From: Streptomyces cavernicola
GTDB lineage: Bacteria; Actinomycetota; Actinomycetes; Streptomycetales; Streptomycetaceae
Reading direction: 5' to 3'
Length of the DNA stretch: 64,000 nt
Assembly: GCF_029968035.1 (NCBI RefSeq)
Contig: NZ_JASCIQ010000017.1
Coordinates: 62,001 to 126,000 of the forward strand
Shown here in pieces: positions 51,647 to 58,986 of the stretch. Position 1 is the first letter of the stretch, and each line of letters begins with the position of its first letter. Under the pieces are notes generated by a model. The model was not told the DNA's origin and did no database searches. It saw only the letters and a list, made by a program, of their open reading frames with translations. The translations under genes were made by a program, and so were the position numbers.

Positions 51647-52570
51647 ATGAGCCAGTTGCCCGATCTGGAGTCCCTGCGGCTGCTCGTCCTGGTCGGAGAT
51701 GCGGGAAGCCTGAGCAGTGCGGCAGCGCAGCTCGGCCTCGCGCAACCGTCGGCGAGCAAGCGGCTTTCCATGCTGGAGCGCAAGCTGGGCCTGGTACTTG
51801 TGGACCGGACGCGGCGCGGATCGCAACTCACCGACGCGGGCCGGGCGGTGGCCGGCTGGGCCCAGCGGGTCCAGCAGGAGATGGAGGGGCTGCTGACCGG
51901 CGCGGAGGCGCTGCGGACGAAGCGGGACGCCGAGCTGCGGGTGGCGGCCAGCATGACGGTGGCCGAGTGCCTGGTGCCGGGCTGGATCGGGGAACTGCGC
52001 CGAGCACGGCCGGAGTTGTACATCGGACTCCAGGTGACCAACAGCGAGCACGTCCCCGAGCTGCTGCGCAGCGGGATGGCGGACCTCGGGTTCGTGGAGT
52101 CACCGCTGGCCCCGACCGGGCTGACCGCCTGTCAGGTCGCCTGCGACCGGCTGCTCGTCGTGGTCGCGCCGGGGCACCCCTGGACGCGGCGCCGCCGCCC
52201 GCTGGGCATCGCCGAGCTCGCCGCCGCGCCGCTGGTGCTGCGCGAACGCGGATCGGGCACCAGAGAAACGCTGGACCAGGCGCTGCGCAAGGCCGGTGTG
52301 GGCGAGCCGCTGCCGCTCCTGGAGCTGGGCTCGGCCACCGCCGTGCGCAATGCCGTGATCGCCGGCACCGGCCCGGCGGTGATCAGCGAACTGGCCGTAC
52401 GGGCCGACCTCGCCGACGGCCGGCTGCTGCCGGTGGAGGTCGAGGGCATGGAACTGCGCCGTGCCCTGCGCGCCGTCTGGGCGACGGGGCGCACCCTCGT
52501 GGGGCCCGCCGCGGAACTCCTGGCCGTGACCCGACGCCGAGGGAAGAAGGAACGACCGGGGGAGTGGTGA
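51647..52570 (+). CDS. LysR-family transcriptional regulator
   Basis: A 307-residue LysR regulator: winged helix LRLLVLVGDAGSLSSAAAQL, LAQPSASKRLSMLERKLGLV, DRTRRGSQLTDAGRAV; then a two-lobed effector domain (ELRVAASMTVAECLVPGWIG, GMADLGFVESPLAPTGL, ELGSATAVRNAVIAGTGPAV). It is divergent from the YeiH exporter and most likely activates it in response to a sulfur compound such as sulfite. ATG 51647 has GGAGCC upstream. Confidence 0.87.
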   Translation: MSQLPDLESLRLLVLVGDAGSLSSAAAQLGLAQPSASKRLSMLERKLGLVLVDRTRRGSQLTDAGRAVAGWAQRVQQEMEGLLTGAEALRTKRDAELRVAASMTVAECLVPGWIGELRRARPELYIGLQVTNSEHVPELLRSGMADLGFVESPLAPTGLTACQVACDRLLVVVAPGHPWTRRRRPLGIAELAAAPLVLRERGSGTRETLDQALRKAGVGEPLPLLELGSATAVRNAVIAGTGPAVISELAVRADLADGRLLPVEVEGMELRRALRAVWATGRTLVGPAAELLAVTRRRGKKERPGEW

Positions 52571-52620
52571 GACGTGCGGCCCGGCGCGTGGAGCCGGTGC
52601 CGCTCCGCGGACAGGACAAG

Positions 52621-52663
52621 ACGACTGCGGCGTGCTCCTCGTACGGGAGCACGCCGCAGTCGT
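52621..52663. terminator. Bidirectional terminator between lysR and HAD genes
   Basis: Perfect 18-bp arms (ACGACTGCGGCGTGCTCC and complement) with a 7-nt loop TCGTACG. It lies 51 bp after the lysR stop and 45 bp after the convergent HAD gene stop. Confidence 0.9.
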
Positions 52664-52707
52664 TCGCGCGTGACCCGGTCCCCGCGCGGGGGAGCGGGCC
52701 GTGCCGC

Positions 52708-53409
52708 TCAGCGTTCCCGGAGCAGGCCGGGGAGCTGCGCCACGGAGTCGAGCACGTGGTGCGCGCCCGCCGTGCGCAGGTCGTCCTTGTCGTGGGCTCC
52801 GGTCAGCACGCCGACGACGAGGCCCGCGCCCGCGCGCAGGCCCGCCTCCATGTCGTAGGGGGTGTCTCCGACCACGACGGTCTGCCGCACGGAGGGGGCC
52901 TCGGTGCGCAGCAGCGCGGTCAGGACCATGTCTGGGTACGGGCGGCCGCGCCCGGCGTCGGCCGGGGAGAGGACCGCGTCGGCCAGGTCCTGCCAGCCGA
53001 GGGCGGAGAGTAGACCGTCCCGGGTGCGGGGTGAGAAGCCGGTGTTCAGTACGACGGCGACGCCCGCCGAGCGGAGTTCCTCAACGGCCGCTCGGGCGCC
53101 GGGAATCGGCCGGCAGCGGCCGTCGGCGACCAGCTCGGCGTACGCCTCCTCGAAGGCCAGGTTGGTCTCCTGGGCGGCTCGATCGTCGCCGAACAGGTGG
53201 CGGAACACCGCGATCTTGGACTCGCCCATGGTGGCGCGGATGTGCTCCGTCATCCGGGCCCAACGCTCCGAGCGCTCGACCACCCCCGCCCGGCGCAGGG
53301 CGCGGGAGAAGGCCTCCTCGACGGCCCCGGCGTCGGTGACGGTGGTACCGGCGAGGTCGAGGACGGCGAGGCGGATGTCGTCCGGGGAGGGGGTGCGGGG
53401 CAGGGACAT
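52708..53409 (-). CDS. Phosphonatase-like HAD hydrolase
   Basis: A 233-residue HAD protein of the phosphonatase-like group. Motif I is VLDLAGTTVTDAGAVEEAFS, with Ala-Gly-Thr after the nucleophile as in phosphonoacetaldehyde hydrolase PhnX. Motif II is VAVVLNTGFSPRTRDGLL, and the late acidic motif is VVVGDTPYDMEAGLRAGAGL. AGGAGGAG precedes the ATG. It is downstream of pta and xsc on the same strand. Whether it acts on a phosphonate, a sugar phosphate or acetyl phosphate is unknown. The analogy of phosphono- to sulfoacetaldehyde is noted but unproven. Confidence 0.83.
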   Translation of the reverse strand: MSLPRTPSPDDIRLAVLDLAGTTVTDAGAVEEAFSRALRRAGVVERSERWARMTEHIRATMGESKIAVFRHLFGDDRAAQETNLAFEEAYAELVADGRCRPIPGARAAVEELRSAGVAVVLNTGFSPRTRDGLLSALGWQDLADAVLSPADAGRGRPYPDMVLTALLRTEAPSVRQTVVVGDTPYDMEAGLRAGAGLVVGVLTGAHDKDDLRTAGAHHVLDSVAQLPGLLRER

Positions 53410-53494
53410 GCGGACTCCTCCTGGTGCGATGAACCGGATGCGCTCGGGCCGGCCGGAGGTGCTGGACAGGCCGGACGGGCAGCAACGGCGGGCG

Positions 53495-53540
53495 ACGCGG
53501 GCCAACGGGCCAACGGGGCAACGGGGCAACGGGCTAACGG
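53495..53540. repeat. GGGSCAAC octamer repeat at the pta 3' end
   Basis: About five copies of GGGCCAAC/GGGGCAAC/GGGCTAAC. The last overlaps the pta stop codon region at 53534-53536. It fills the gap to the downstream HAD gene. Confidence 0.7.
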
Positions 53541-54712
53541 GCGGACTCGGCTGGAGCGGCTGGAGCGGGCGCGGGCGCGGGGGCGGGCGTGGGCGAAGCA
53601 GTCGTGGGGGTTGCAGCGGCCGAGGGCGCCAGGGGGGCCGTAGGAGCCGCCCTTTCCATCGCCTGCAACCCGCCCACCAGCGCGATCGCTGCGATGTCCG
53701 AGCCCGAGCAGCCCCGGGAAAGGTCGTGCAGCGGCGCCGCCAGACCCTGCAGCAGGGGGCCGATGGCCGCGGCGCCACCGGTCCACTGGGCGATCTTGTA
53801 GCCGATGTTGCCGGCCTCCAGGCTCGGGAAGACGAAGGTGTTGGCGCTGCCCGCGACCGGCGAGGCGGGCGCCTTGGAATGACCGATGGCGGGGACCGCC
53901 GCCGCGTCGTACTGCAGCTCGCCGTCGACGGTGAGTTCGGGCGCTGCGGCACGGGCCAGCCGTATGGCCTCGCGTACGCGCTCGACGCGGGGATGCGAGG
54001 CGCTGCCGCTGGTGCTGAACGACAGGAAGGCGACCCGCGGGTCCTCCCCGGCCAGCGCGCGGTAGGTGGCGCCGGTGGCCTGGGCGATGTCGGCGAGCTG
54101 CGCGGGGTCCGGATCGACGACCACCGCGCAGTCTCCGTAGCCGAGGGTGCGGCCGTCCGGACGGACCATCAGAAAGCTGCTGGACAGCGTGCGGATGCCG
54201 GGCGCCAGGCCTACGACGTACAGCCCGGCGCGCAGCACGTCCGCGGTGGGGCGGGTGCTGCCCGCGACGCAGGCCCGCACATCGCCGAGGCGCAGCGCCG
54301 TGGCGGCGAGGAACAGCGGATCGGCGGAGAGTTCGCGGCGTTCGCCGGCCGAGAGCCGGCCGCGGGCGTCCAGGGCCGCGCCGAGGGTGTCCGCGTAGCG
54401 GGGGTCGGCCGCCATCCGGGCGGGGTCGAGGATGTCGAACAGGTCGGGGTCGTCCGGGAGTTGCAGCCCGATGTCGGCGGCGAGCGCCCGCACGCGGGCG
54501 GGGTCGCCGACCACGACCGGGGTGACGGCGCCCTGGGCGGCGAGGCGGGCGGCGGCCCACAGCGCCCGCGCATCGGTCCCGTCGGCGAGCGCGACGCGCG
54601 GCCGGCGGTCGTACCGGCGCAGCCGTGCGGCCCACGATTCGACCAGGCGGTGTACGGCGGGCCCCGCCTCTCCTGCGGGCGGCTGCGCCGGGGCGAGCGG
54701 ATCAACGAGCAT
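53534..54712 (-). CDS. pta: Phosphate acetyltransferase
   Basis: A 392-residue PTA_PTB-domain enzyme converting acetyl phosphate and CoA to acetyl-CoA: RRPRVALADGTDARALWAAA, ALRLGDVRACVAGSTRPTAD, VRPDGRTLGYGDCAVVVDPD, VAGSANTFVFPSLEAGNIGY, CSGSDIAAIALVGGLQAMER. The C-terminus continues into an Ala/Pro/Thr-rich tail of about 35 residues from low-complexity DNA, unusual for Pta. The ATG at 54710-54712 precedes the conserved start. It lies downstream of xsc, whose product acetyl phosphate it uses. Two hairpins in the gap may set lower expression. Confidence 0.9.
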   Translation of the reverse strand: MLVDPLAPAQPPAGEAGPAVHRLVESWAARLRRYDRRPRVALADGTDARALWAAARLAAQGAVTPVVVGDPARVRALAADIGLQLPDDPDLFDILDPARMAADPRYADTLGAALDARGRLSAGERRELSADPLFLAATALRLGDVRACVAGSTRPTADVLRAGLYVVGLAPGIRTLSSSFLMVRPDGRTLGYGDCAVVVDPDPAQLADIAQATGATYRALAGEDPRVAFLSFSTSGSASHPRVERVREAIRLARAAAPELTVDGELQYDAAAVPAIGHSKAPASPVAGSANTFVFPSLEAGNIGYKIAQWTGGAAAIGPLLQGLAAPLHDLSRGCSGSDIAAIALVGGLQAMERAAPTAPLAPSAAATPTTASPTPAPAPAPAPAAPAESAR

Positions 54713-55032
54713 GGTTCGGGGCTCCGTTGGGAGGGGGACGGCGGAAGAGGGTGCCAGGGGGGAGGGGATGCGAGTGTTGCGGCCCCGCAGGAGACCGGCG
54801 TCGGCCGGACCAGTGCGGTGACTGGTCCGGCCGGTCCGGCGCCGGGTGCCCGAGGAGGGATCGCACACGGCGCCGGGGCACGCCCGCGGTACGGAACCCG
54901 CCGCACCGGTCAGGGCAGACGGGCAGGCGGTCGTGGTGCGGGCGGCCGGTCGGGATGCCGGGGCTGCCGGAGGGGCCGGGCCGCCGGCGGTGCCGGAGCC
55001 GTCGGGGCTCCGGCGGTGGTGCCGTGGACCGG
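54713..55032. other. 320-bp xsc-pta spacer with two hairpins
   Basis: No gene is seen. A 13-bp perfect hairpin (CGGCCGGACCAGT at 54802-54814 with 54821-54833) and a shorter one (CCGGAGCC, 54993-55000 with 55006-55013) lie in the transcript of the minus-strand operon. The second is only 20 bp past the xsc stop and may partly terminate or stabilise the xsc message. Confidence 0.65.
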
Positions 55033-56841
55033 TCAGACGTAGTCCTGGTACTTCTCCAGGAACCGGACCGGCTTGGAGAGCGCGTCGCGGCGGAACGGGT
55101 CGCCCAGCTCGCGGGTGCACATGATCTCGATGACCGTGGTCCGGCCCTGGTTCATCTGGGCGTCGACGGCCTGGCGCAGTGCCGGGCCGACGTCGTCCAG
55201 CTTCTCCACGACGATGCCGTCGGCGCCCATGGCCTGGGCGATCCCGGCGAAGCTCTCGCTCTCCAACTCGCCCGCCACGAAACGGCGGTTGTAGAAGTCG
55301 ACCTGGTTCTTCTTCTCCGCGCCCCACTGCCGGTTGTGGAAGACGACGGCGGTGACGGGGATGTCATGGCGTACGGCGGTCATGACCTCGCCCATGCTCA
55401 TGCCCCAGGCTCCGTCGCCGGCGTACGCGATGGCCGGGCGGTCCATGGCCGCGGCCTTGGCGCCGATGATGGTGGGCAGCGCGTAGCCGCAGTTGCCGAA
55501 GCTCATCGGGGCGAAGAAGGAGCGGGGCTCCTCGAAGCGCAGGTAGCTGTTGGCGACGGAGTTGATGTTGCCGATGTCGGTGGAGACCATGACCCGCGGC
55601 GGCATGGCCTTCTCCAGTTCGCGCAGCACCTCGCGCGGGTGCAGCCAGTCGCCCTCCTCCCGCTCCTGCTCCGCGATCATGTCGAGGCTGAACGGGTCGG
55701 TCTCGTGGGTCCAGTCGCTGAGCTCCCGCTCCCACGCGTCCTTCTCCGCCTGGGTCTTCGCGGCGCGTTCCGCACGGGTGGCGTCGCAGGCGAGGGTCTT
55801 CTCGGCCAGGCGCTCGGTCAGGGCCGAGGCGGCGGCCTTGGCGTCGCCGCAGATGCCGACGGTGATCTTCTTGACCAGGCCGAGCATCTTGTGGTCGGCG
55901 TCTATCTGGATGATCTTCGCGTTCTTGGGCCAGTAGTCCATGCCGTGCTGCGGCAGCGTGCCGAACGGGCCGAGGCGCGAACCCAGGGCGATGACCACGT
56001 CGGCCTGGGAGATCAGCTTCATCGCGGCCTTGGAGCCCTGGTAGCCGAGCGGGCCGCACCACTGCGGGTGGCTCGCCGGGAACGAGTCGTTGTGCAGATA
56101 GCTGTTGACCACGGGGGCGCCGAGGCGTTCGGCGAGCGCCTTGCACTCCTCCACGGCGTCGGCCATGACCACGCCGCCGCCGGAGATGATGACCGGGAAC
56201 TCGGCGGTGGCGAGCAGCTCGGCCGCGTCGTTCAGGCTCTGCTCGCCGCCGGGGCCGCGGTCGAGACGGCTCGGCTGCGGGATCTCGGCCTCGATCTCGC
56301 CGTAGAAGTGGTCGCGCGGGATGTTGAGCTGCGTGGGGCCGATCTCGGACATGGCCCGGTCGAAGGCGCGGCCGGTGTACTCGGCCATCCGCTTCGGGTT
56401 GTTGACGTGCGCCTGGTACTTGGTGAACTCCTGGAACATCGGGAGTTGGTTGGCCTCCTGGAAGCCGCCGAGGCCGGTGCCCATGGTGCCCGCCTCGGGG
56501 GTCACGATGACCACCGGGCTGTGCGCCCAGTACGCGGCGGCGATCGCGGTGACGCAGTTGCTGATGCCGGGGCCGTTCTGGCCGATCACGACACCGTGCC
56601 GGCCGCTCACGCGGGCGTACCCGTCGGCCATGTGGCCGGCGCCCTGCTCGTGGACCACCGGGATCAGGCGGATGCCGGCCGGGGCGAAGATGTCCATGGC
56701 GTCCATGAACGCCGAGCCCATGATGCCGAACATGTCGGTGACCCCATTGGCCACCAGCGTCTCGACGAAGGCCTCTGAAGGGGTCATCTTCTGGACGCCG
56801 GTGACGACGGCACGGCTGGCGTCCGTCTGCTTCTCACTCAT
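55033..56841 (-). CDS. xsc: Sulfoacetaldehyde acetyltransferase
   Basis: A 602-residue thiamine-diphosphate enzyme: MTPSEAFVETLVANGVTDMF, GIMGSAFMDAMDIFAPAGIR (Xsc hallmark), VHEQGAGHMADGYARVSG, with the catalytic Glu in HEQG, NGPGISNCVTAIAAAYWAHS and the ThDP-binding GDGAWGMSMGEV region. It phosphorolyses sulfoacetaldehyde to acetyl phosphate and sulfite, the C-S bond-cleaving step of taurine dissimilation. Length and motifs are typical. The ATG at 56839-56841 has AGGAGTGG upstream. Pta follows, and tpa and ald lie about 6 kb away on the other strand. Confidence 0.93.
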   Translation of the reverse strand: MSEKQTDASRAVVTGVQKMTPSEAFVETLVANGVTDMFGIMGSAFMDAMDIFAPAGIRLIPVVHEQGAGHMADGYARVSGRHGVVIGQNGPGISNCVTAIAAAYWAHSPVVIVTPEAGTMGTGLGGFQEANQLPMFQEFTKYQAHVNNPKRMAEYTGRAFDRAMSEIGPTQLNIPRDHFYGEIEAEIPQPSRLDRGPGGEQSLNDAAELLATAEFPVIISGGGVVMADAVEECKALAERLGAPVVNSYLHNDSFPASHPQWCGPLGYQGSKAAMKLISQADVVIALGSRLGPFGTLPQHGMDYWPKNAKIIQIDADHKMLGLVKKITVGICGDAKAAASALTERLAEKTLACDATRAERAAKTQAEKDAWERELSDWTHETDPFSLDMIAEQEREEGDWLHPREVLRELEKAMPPRVMVSTDIGNINSVANSYLRFEEPRSFFAPMSFGNCGYALPTIIGAKAAAMDRPAIAYAGDGAWGMSMGEVMTAVRHDIPVTAVVFHNRQWGAEKKNQVDFYNRRFVAGELESESFAGIAQAMGADGIVVEKLDDVGPALRQAVDAQMNQGRTTVIEIMCTRELGDPFRRDALSKPVRFLEKYQDYV

Positions 56842-56892
56842 GGTTCCACTCCTTCGACAGACCCATTGGGTGCAGAAATCGGTACGTGGCGT

Positions 56893-56906
56893 TCCTGAAA
56901 TCAGGA
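56893..56906. promoter_or_regulatory. Palindrome at the xsc transcription start
   Basis: TCCTGAAATCAGGA, perfect 14-bp palindrome, located just downstream of the xsc -10 box and covering the likely start site. It is placed for repression, with the divergent IclR product the best candidate binder. Confidence 0.62.
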
Positions 56907-56915
56907 TCTGGGTGG

Positions 56916-56944
56916 ACTGTAGGGTGCTCCGTCGGGGTCGTCAA
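56916..56944 (-). promoter_or_regulatory. Sigma-70-type promoter of xsc
   Basis: On the minus strand TTGACG (56944-56939), a 17-bp spacer, TACAGT (56921-56916). It is close to the HrdB consensus and sits 75 bp upstream of the xsc start. Confidence 0.8.
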
Positions 56945-56996
56945 CGAGTCGTTCAAGAAAACGAGATCTGTTAGGCTAAATTCCGGAACCTGAGCC

Positions 56997-57018
56997 GATG
57001 TGATCTCTAGATGTGATC
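56997..57018. promoter_or_regulatory. Direct repeat upstream of the iclR gene
   Basis: GATGTGATC at 56997-57005 and 57010-57018, separated by TCTA, 19 bp before the IclR start. It could be an autoregulatory site or part of the leader. Confidence 0.5.
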
Positions 57019-57036
57019 CCTATACGTGGGGGAGTC

Positions 57037-57834
57037 ATGGACCTGACTCGCGAGCCCGATCCGACCGCGCTGAACGGCGATACGCCGACGATGCGCCTGT
57101 TCTCGCTGCTCGAACTGATCGCGGCCAAGGACCAGTTGGTCTCGCTGCAAGGTCTGGTCGAGGAGACCGGCATGCCCAAGCCGACGCTGCACCGCATGCT
57201 CCAGCAGCTGGAGGCGGCCGGGCTCCTCATCCGGCAGGCGGACGGCCGCCACTACGGCACCGGCGCGCGGCTGCGCCGGCTCGCCGAGAACCTCCTCCTG
57301 AACGCGACCCACCACGGCGCCCGCCATGCCGTACTGCGCAACCTGGTCGAGGAGTTGGGGGAGAGCTGCAACATCACCACGCTCTCGGGCAACGAGGTGG
57401 TCTACCTCGACCGCGTCGAGACCCCGGAGCCGCTGCGCTTCTACCTGCGGCCGGGCTCGCGCGTCCCCGTCCACTGCTCCGCCAGCGGCAAGATGATCCT
57501 GTCCCAGATGAGCCCGGCCCAGCGCCGCAAGCTCCTGGCCCACGCCCCGCTCAAGCAGTACACGCCCACGACGGTCACCGAACTCGACGCCCTGGAAGAA
57601 GAGTTCAAGCGCGTCCGGCGCAACGGCTACGCGCTCGACGACGAGGAGTTCCTGCCCGGACTGGTCTGCGTGGCCGTGCTCGTCCCCGGACGCGCCAACC
57701 TGTGCGTCGCCGTCCAGGCCCCCGTCATGCGACTCACCCCCGACAAGGCGCTGCAGCTGCTCCCCGCCCTGCAGCGGGCCGCCGAGGCGATCGCCCGCGT
57801 GGAGGCCGAGGGCACCCCCGCCGCCGAGCAGTGA
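57037..57834 (+). CDS. IclR-family regulator of the sulfonate regulon
   Basis: A 265-residue IclR protein: winged helix TMRLFSLLELIAAKDQLVSL, MPKPTLHRMLQQLEAAGLLI; effector domain GESCNITTLSGNEVVYLDRV, VPVHCSASGKMILSQM, NGYALDDEEFLPGLVCVAVL. It is divergent from xsc with promoter and palindrome between, and upstream of the CobS/CobT-like pair on the same strand, so it probably controls one or both. ATG 57037 follows GGGGGAG. Confidence 0.88.
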   Translation: MDLTREPDPTALNGDTPTMRLFSLLELIAAKDQLVSLQGLVEETGMPKPTLHRMLQQLEAAGLLIRQADGRHYGTGARLRRLAENLLLNATHHGARHAVLRNLVEELGESCNITTLSGNEVVYLDRVETPEPLRFYLRPGSRVPVHCSASGKMILSQMSPAQRRKLLAHAPLKQYTPTTVTELDALEEEFKRVRRNGYALDDEEFLPGLVCVAVLVPGRANLCVAVQAPVMRLTPDKALQLLPALQRAAEAIARVEAEGTPAAEQ

Positions 57835-57955
57835 CCGCAGCCGTGACCACGGCCCCCGCCGCCGACCAGTGACCACCCCCGTGACCACACGTGTGGCGCC
57901 CCGTGACCACAGCCGTGACCACATCCGTGACCGCACCTGTGGCCACCCCGTGACC
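57829..57955. repeat. GTGACCAC repeat array between iclR and the AAA+ gene
   Basis: About nine GTGACC(A/G)C elements at irregular 9-30-bp spacing in 127 bp, including the perfect palindrome CCACACGTGTGG at 57885-57896. It begins at the iclR stop. It could be a slippage-expanded spacer or a multi-site operator for the downstream genes. Confidence 0.65.
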
Positions 57956-57978
57956 ACACCCGACCCGAAGGGCCGCAC

Positions 57979-58986
57979 ATGGCACACCCGGTGACCCACC
58001 CGACCACCCCCGACCGGCCGGACCTGAGGCTCGCCGTCAAGGACGTCTTCGGCATCGACTCGCCGCTGGTCGTCCCCGCCTTCAGCGAGCGCAGCGAGCA
58101 CGTCCCCGAGGCCGACGACGCCTACCGGTTCAACCCCGACGTGACCCTGGCCCTGCTCGCCGGGTTCCTGCACGACCGGCGGGTCCTTGTGCAGGGCCTG
58201 CACGGCACCGGCAAGTCCACACACGTCGAGCAGGTCGCCGCACGGCTCAACTGGCCCTGCGTACGCGTCAATCTGGACGGCCACCTCGGCCGCCCCGACC
58301 TGATCGGCAAGGACGCGGTGGTGCTGCGGGACGGCCGTCAGGTGACCGAGTTCCAGGAGGGCATCGTGCCCTGGTCGCTGCAACGGCCCGTGGCGCTGAT
58401 CCTGGACGAGTACGACGCGGGCCGCCCCGACGTCATGTTCGTCATCCAGCGGATCCTGGAGCGCGACGGCAAGTTGACGCTCCTGGACCAGAACAAGGTC
58501 ATCAGCCCCCACCCGTACTTCCGGCTCTTCGGCACCGCCAACACGGTCGGGCTGGGCAACCTCAACGGCCTGTACCACGGGGCTCAGCGCCTCAACCACG
58601 CGCAGCTGGACCGCTGGAACATCGTCACCTCGCTCGACTACCTGCCGGCGGCGGAGGAGGCGGCGATCGTGCGGGCGCGCGTCCCGTCCCTCGCCGACGA
58701 GCGGGGCGCGGAGCTGATCGCCTCGATGGTCGCGGTCGCCGCCCTGACCCGTACGGGCTTCCACGCCGGTGACGTGTCGACGCTGATGTCGCCCCGTACG
58801 GTCATCACCTGGGCGGAGAACCTGGAGATCTTCGGCGACCCCGCGCTCGCGTTCAGGGTGTCCTTCCTCAACAGGTGCGACGAGGCCGAACGCACCGTGG
58901 TCGCCGAGTACTTCCAGCGCTGCTTCGACCGCGAGCTCGACGTGTCGTACGCGCTCACCGCCGACTCGGCTCAGGCCGCGCCGTGA
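57979..58986 (+). CDS. CobS-like AAA+ ATPase (MoxR/CobS group)
   Basis: A 335-residue AAA+ ATPase: Walker A LHGTGKSTHVEQVA (about 74-80 core), Walker B VALILDEYDAGRPDVM, sensor 1 FRLFGTANTVGLGNLNGLYH and the CobS-type N-terminus DVFGIDSPLVVPAFSER. CobS with CobT powers cobalt insertion by CobN in aerobic cobalamin synthesis, and related AAA+/VWA pairs mature other metalloenzymes. No CobN is nearby. The stop overlaps the GTG of the VWA gene. The setting inside a taurine regulon suggests a different client, which I cannot name. Confidence 0.85.
   Translation: MAHPVTHPTTPDRPDLRLAVKDVFGIDSPLVVPAFSERSEHVPEADDAYRFNPDVTLALLAGFLHDRRVLVQGLHGTGKSTHVEQVAARLNWPCVRVNLDGHLGRPDLIGKDAVVLRDGRQVTEFQEGIVPWSLQRPVALILDEYDAGRPDVMFVIQRILERDGKLTLLDQNKVISPHPYFRLFGTANTVGLGNLNGLYHGAQRLNHAQLDRWNIVTSLDYLPAAEEAAIVRARVPSLADERGAELIASMVAVAALTRTGFHAGDVSTLMSPRTVITWAENLEIFGDPALAFRVSFLNRCDEAERTVVAEYFQRCFDRELDVSYALTADSAQAAP

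Noticed and set aside
57885..57896. CCACACGTGTGG as a stand-alone specific operator
   Set aside because: It arises naturally from abutting GTGACCACAC and GTGTGG units of the surrounding repeat. Evidence for a dedicated site is weak.
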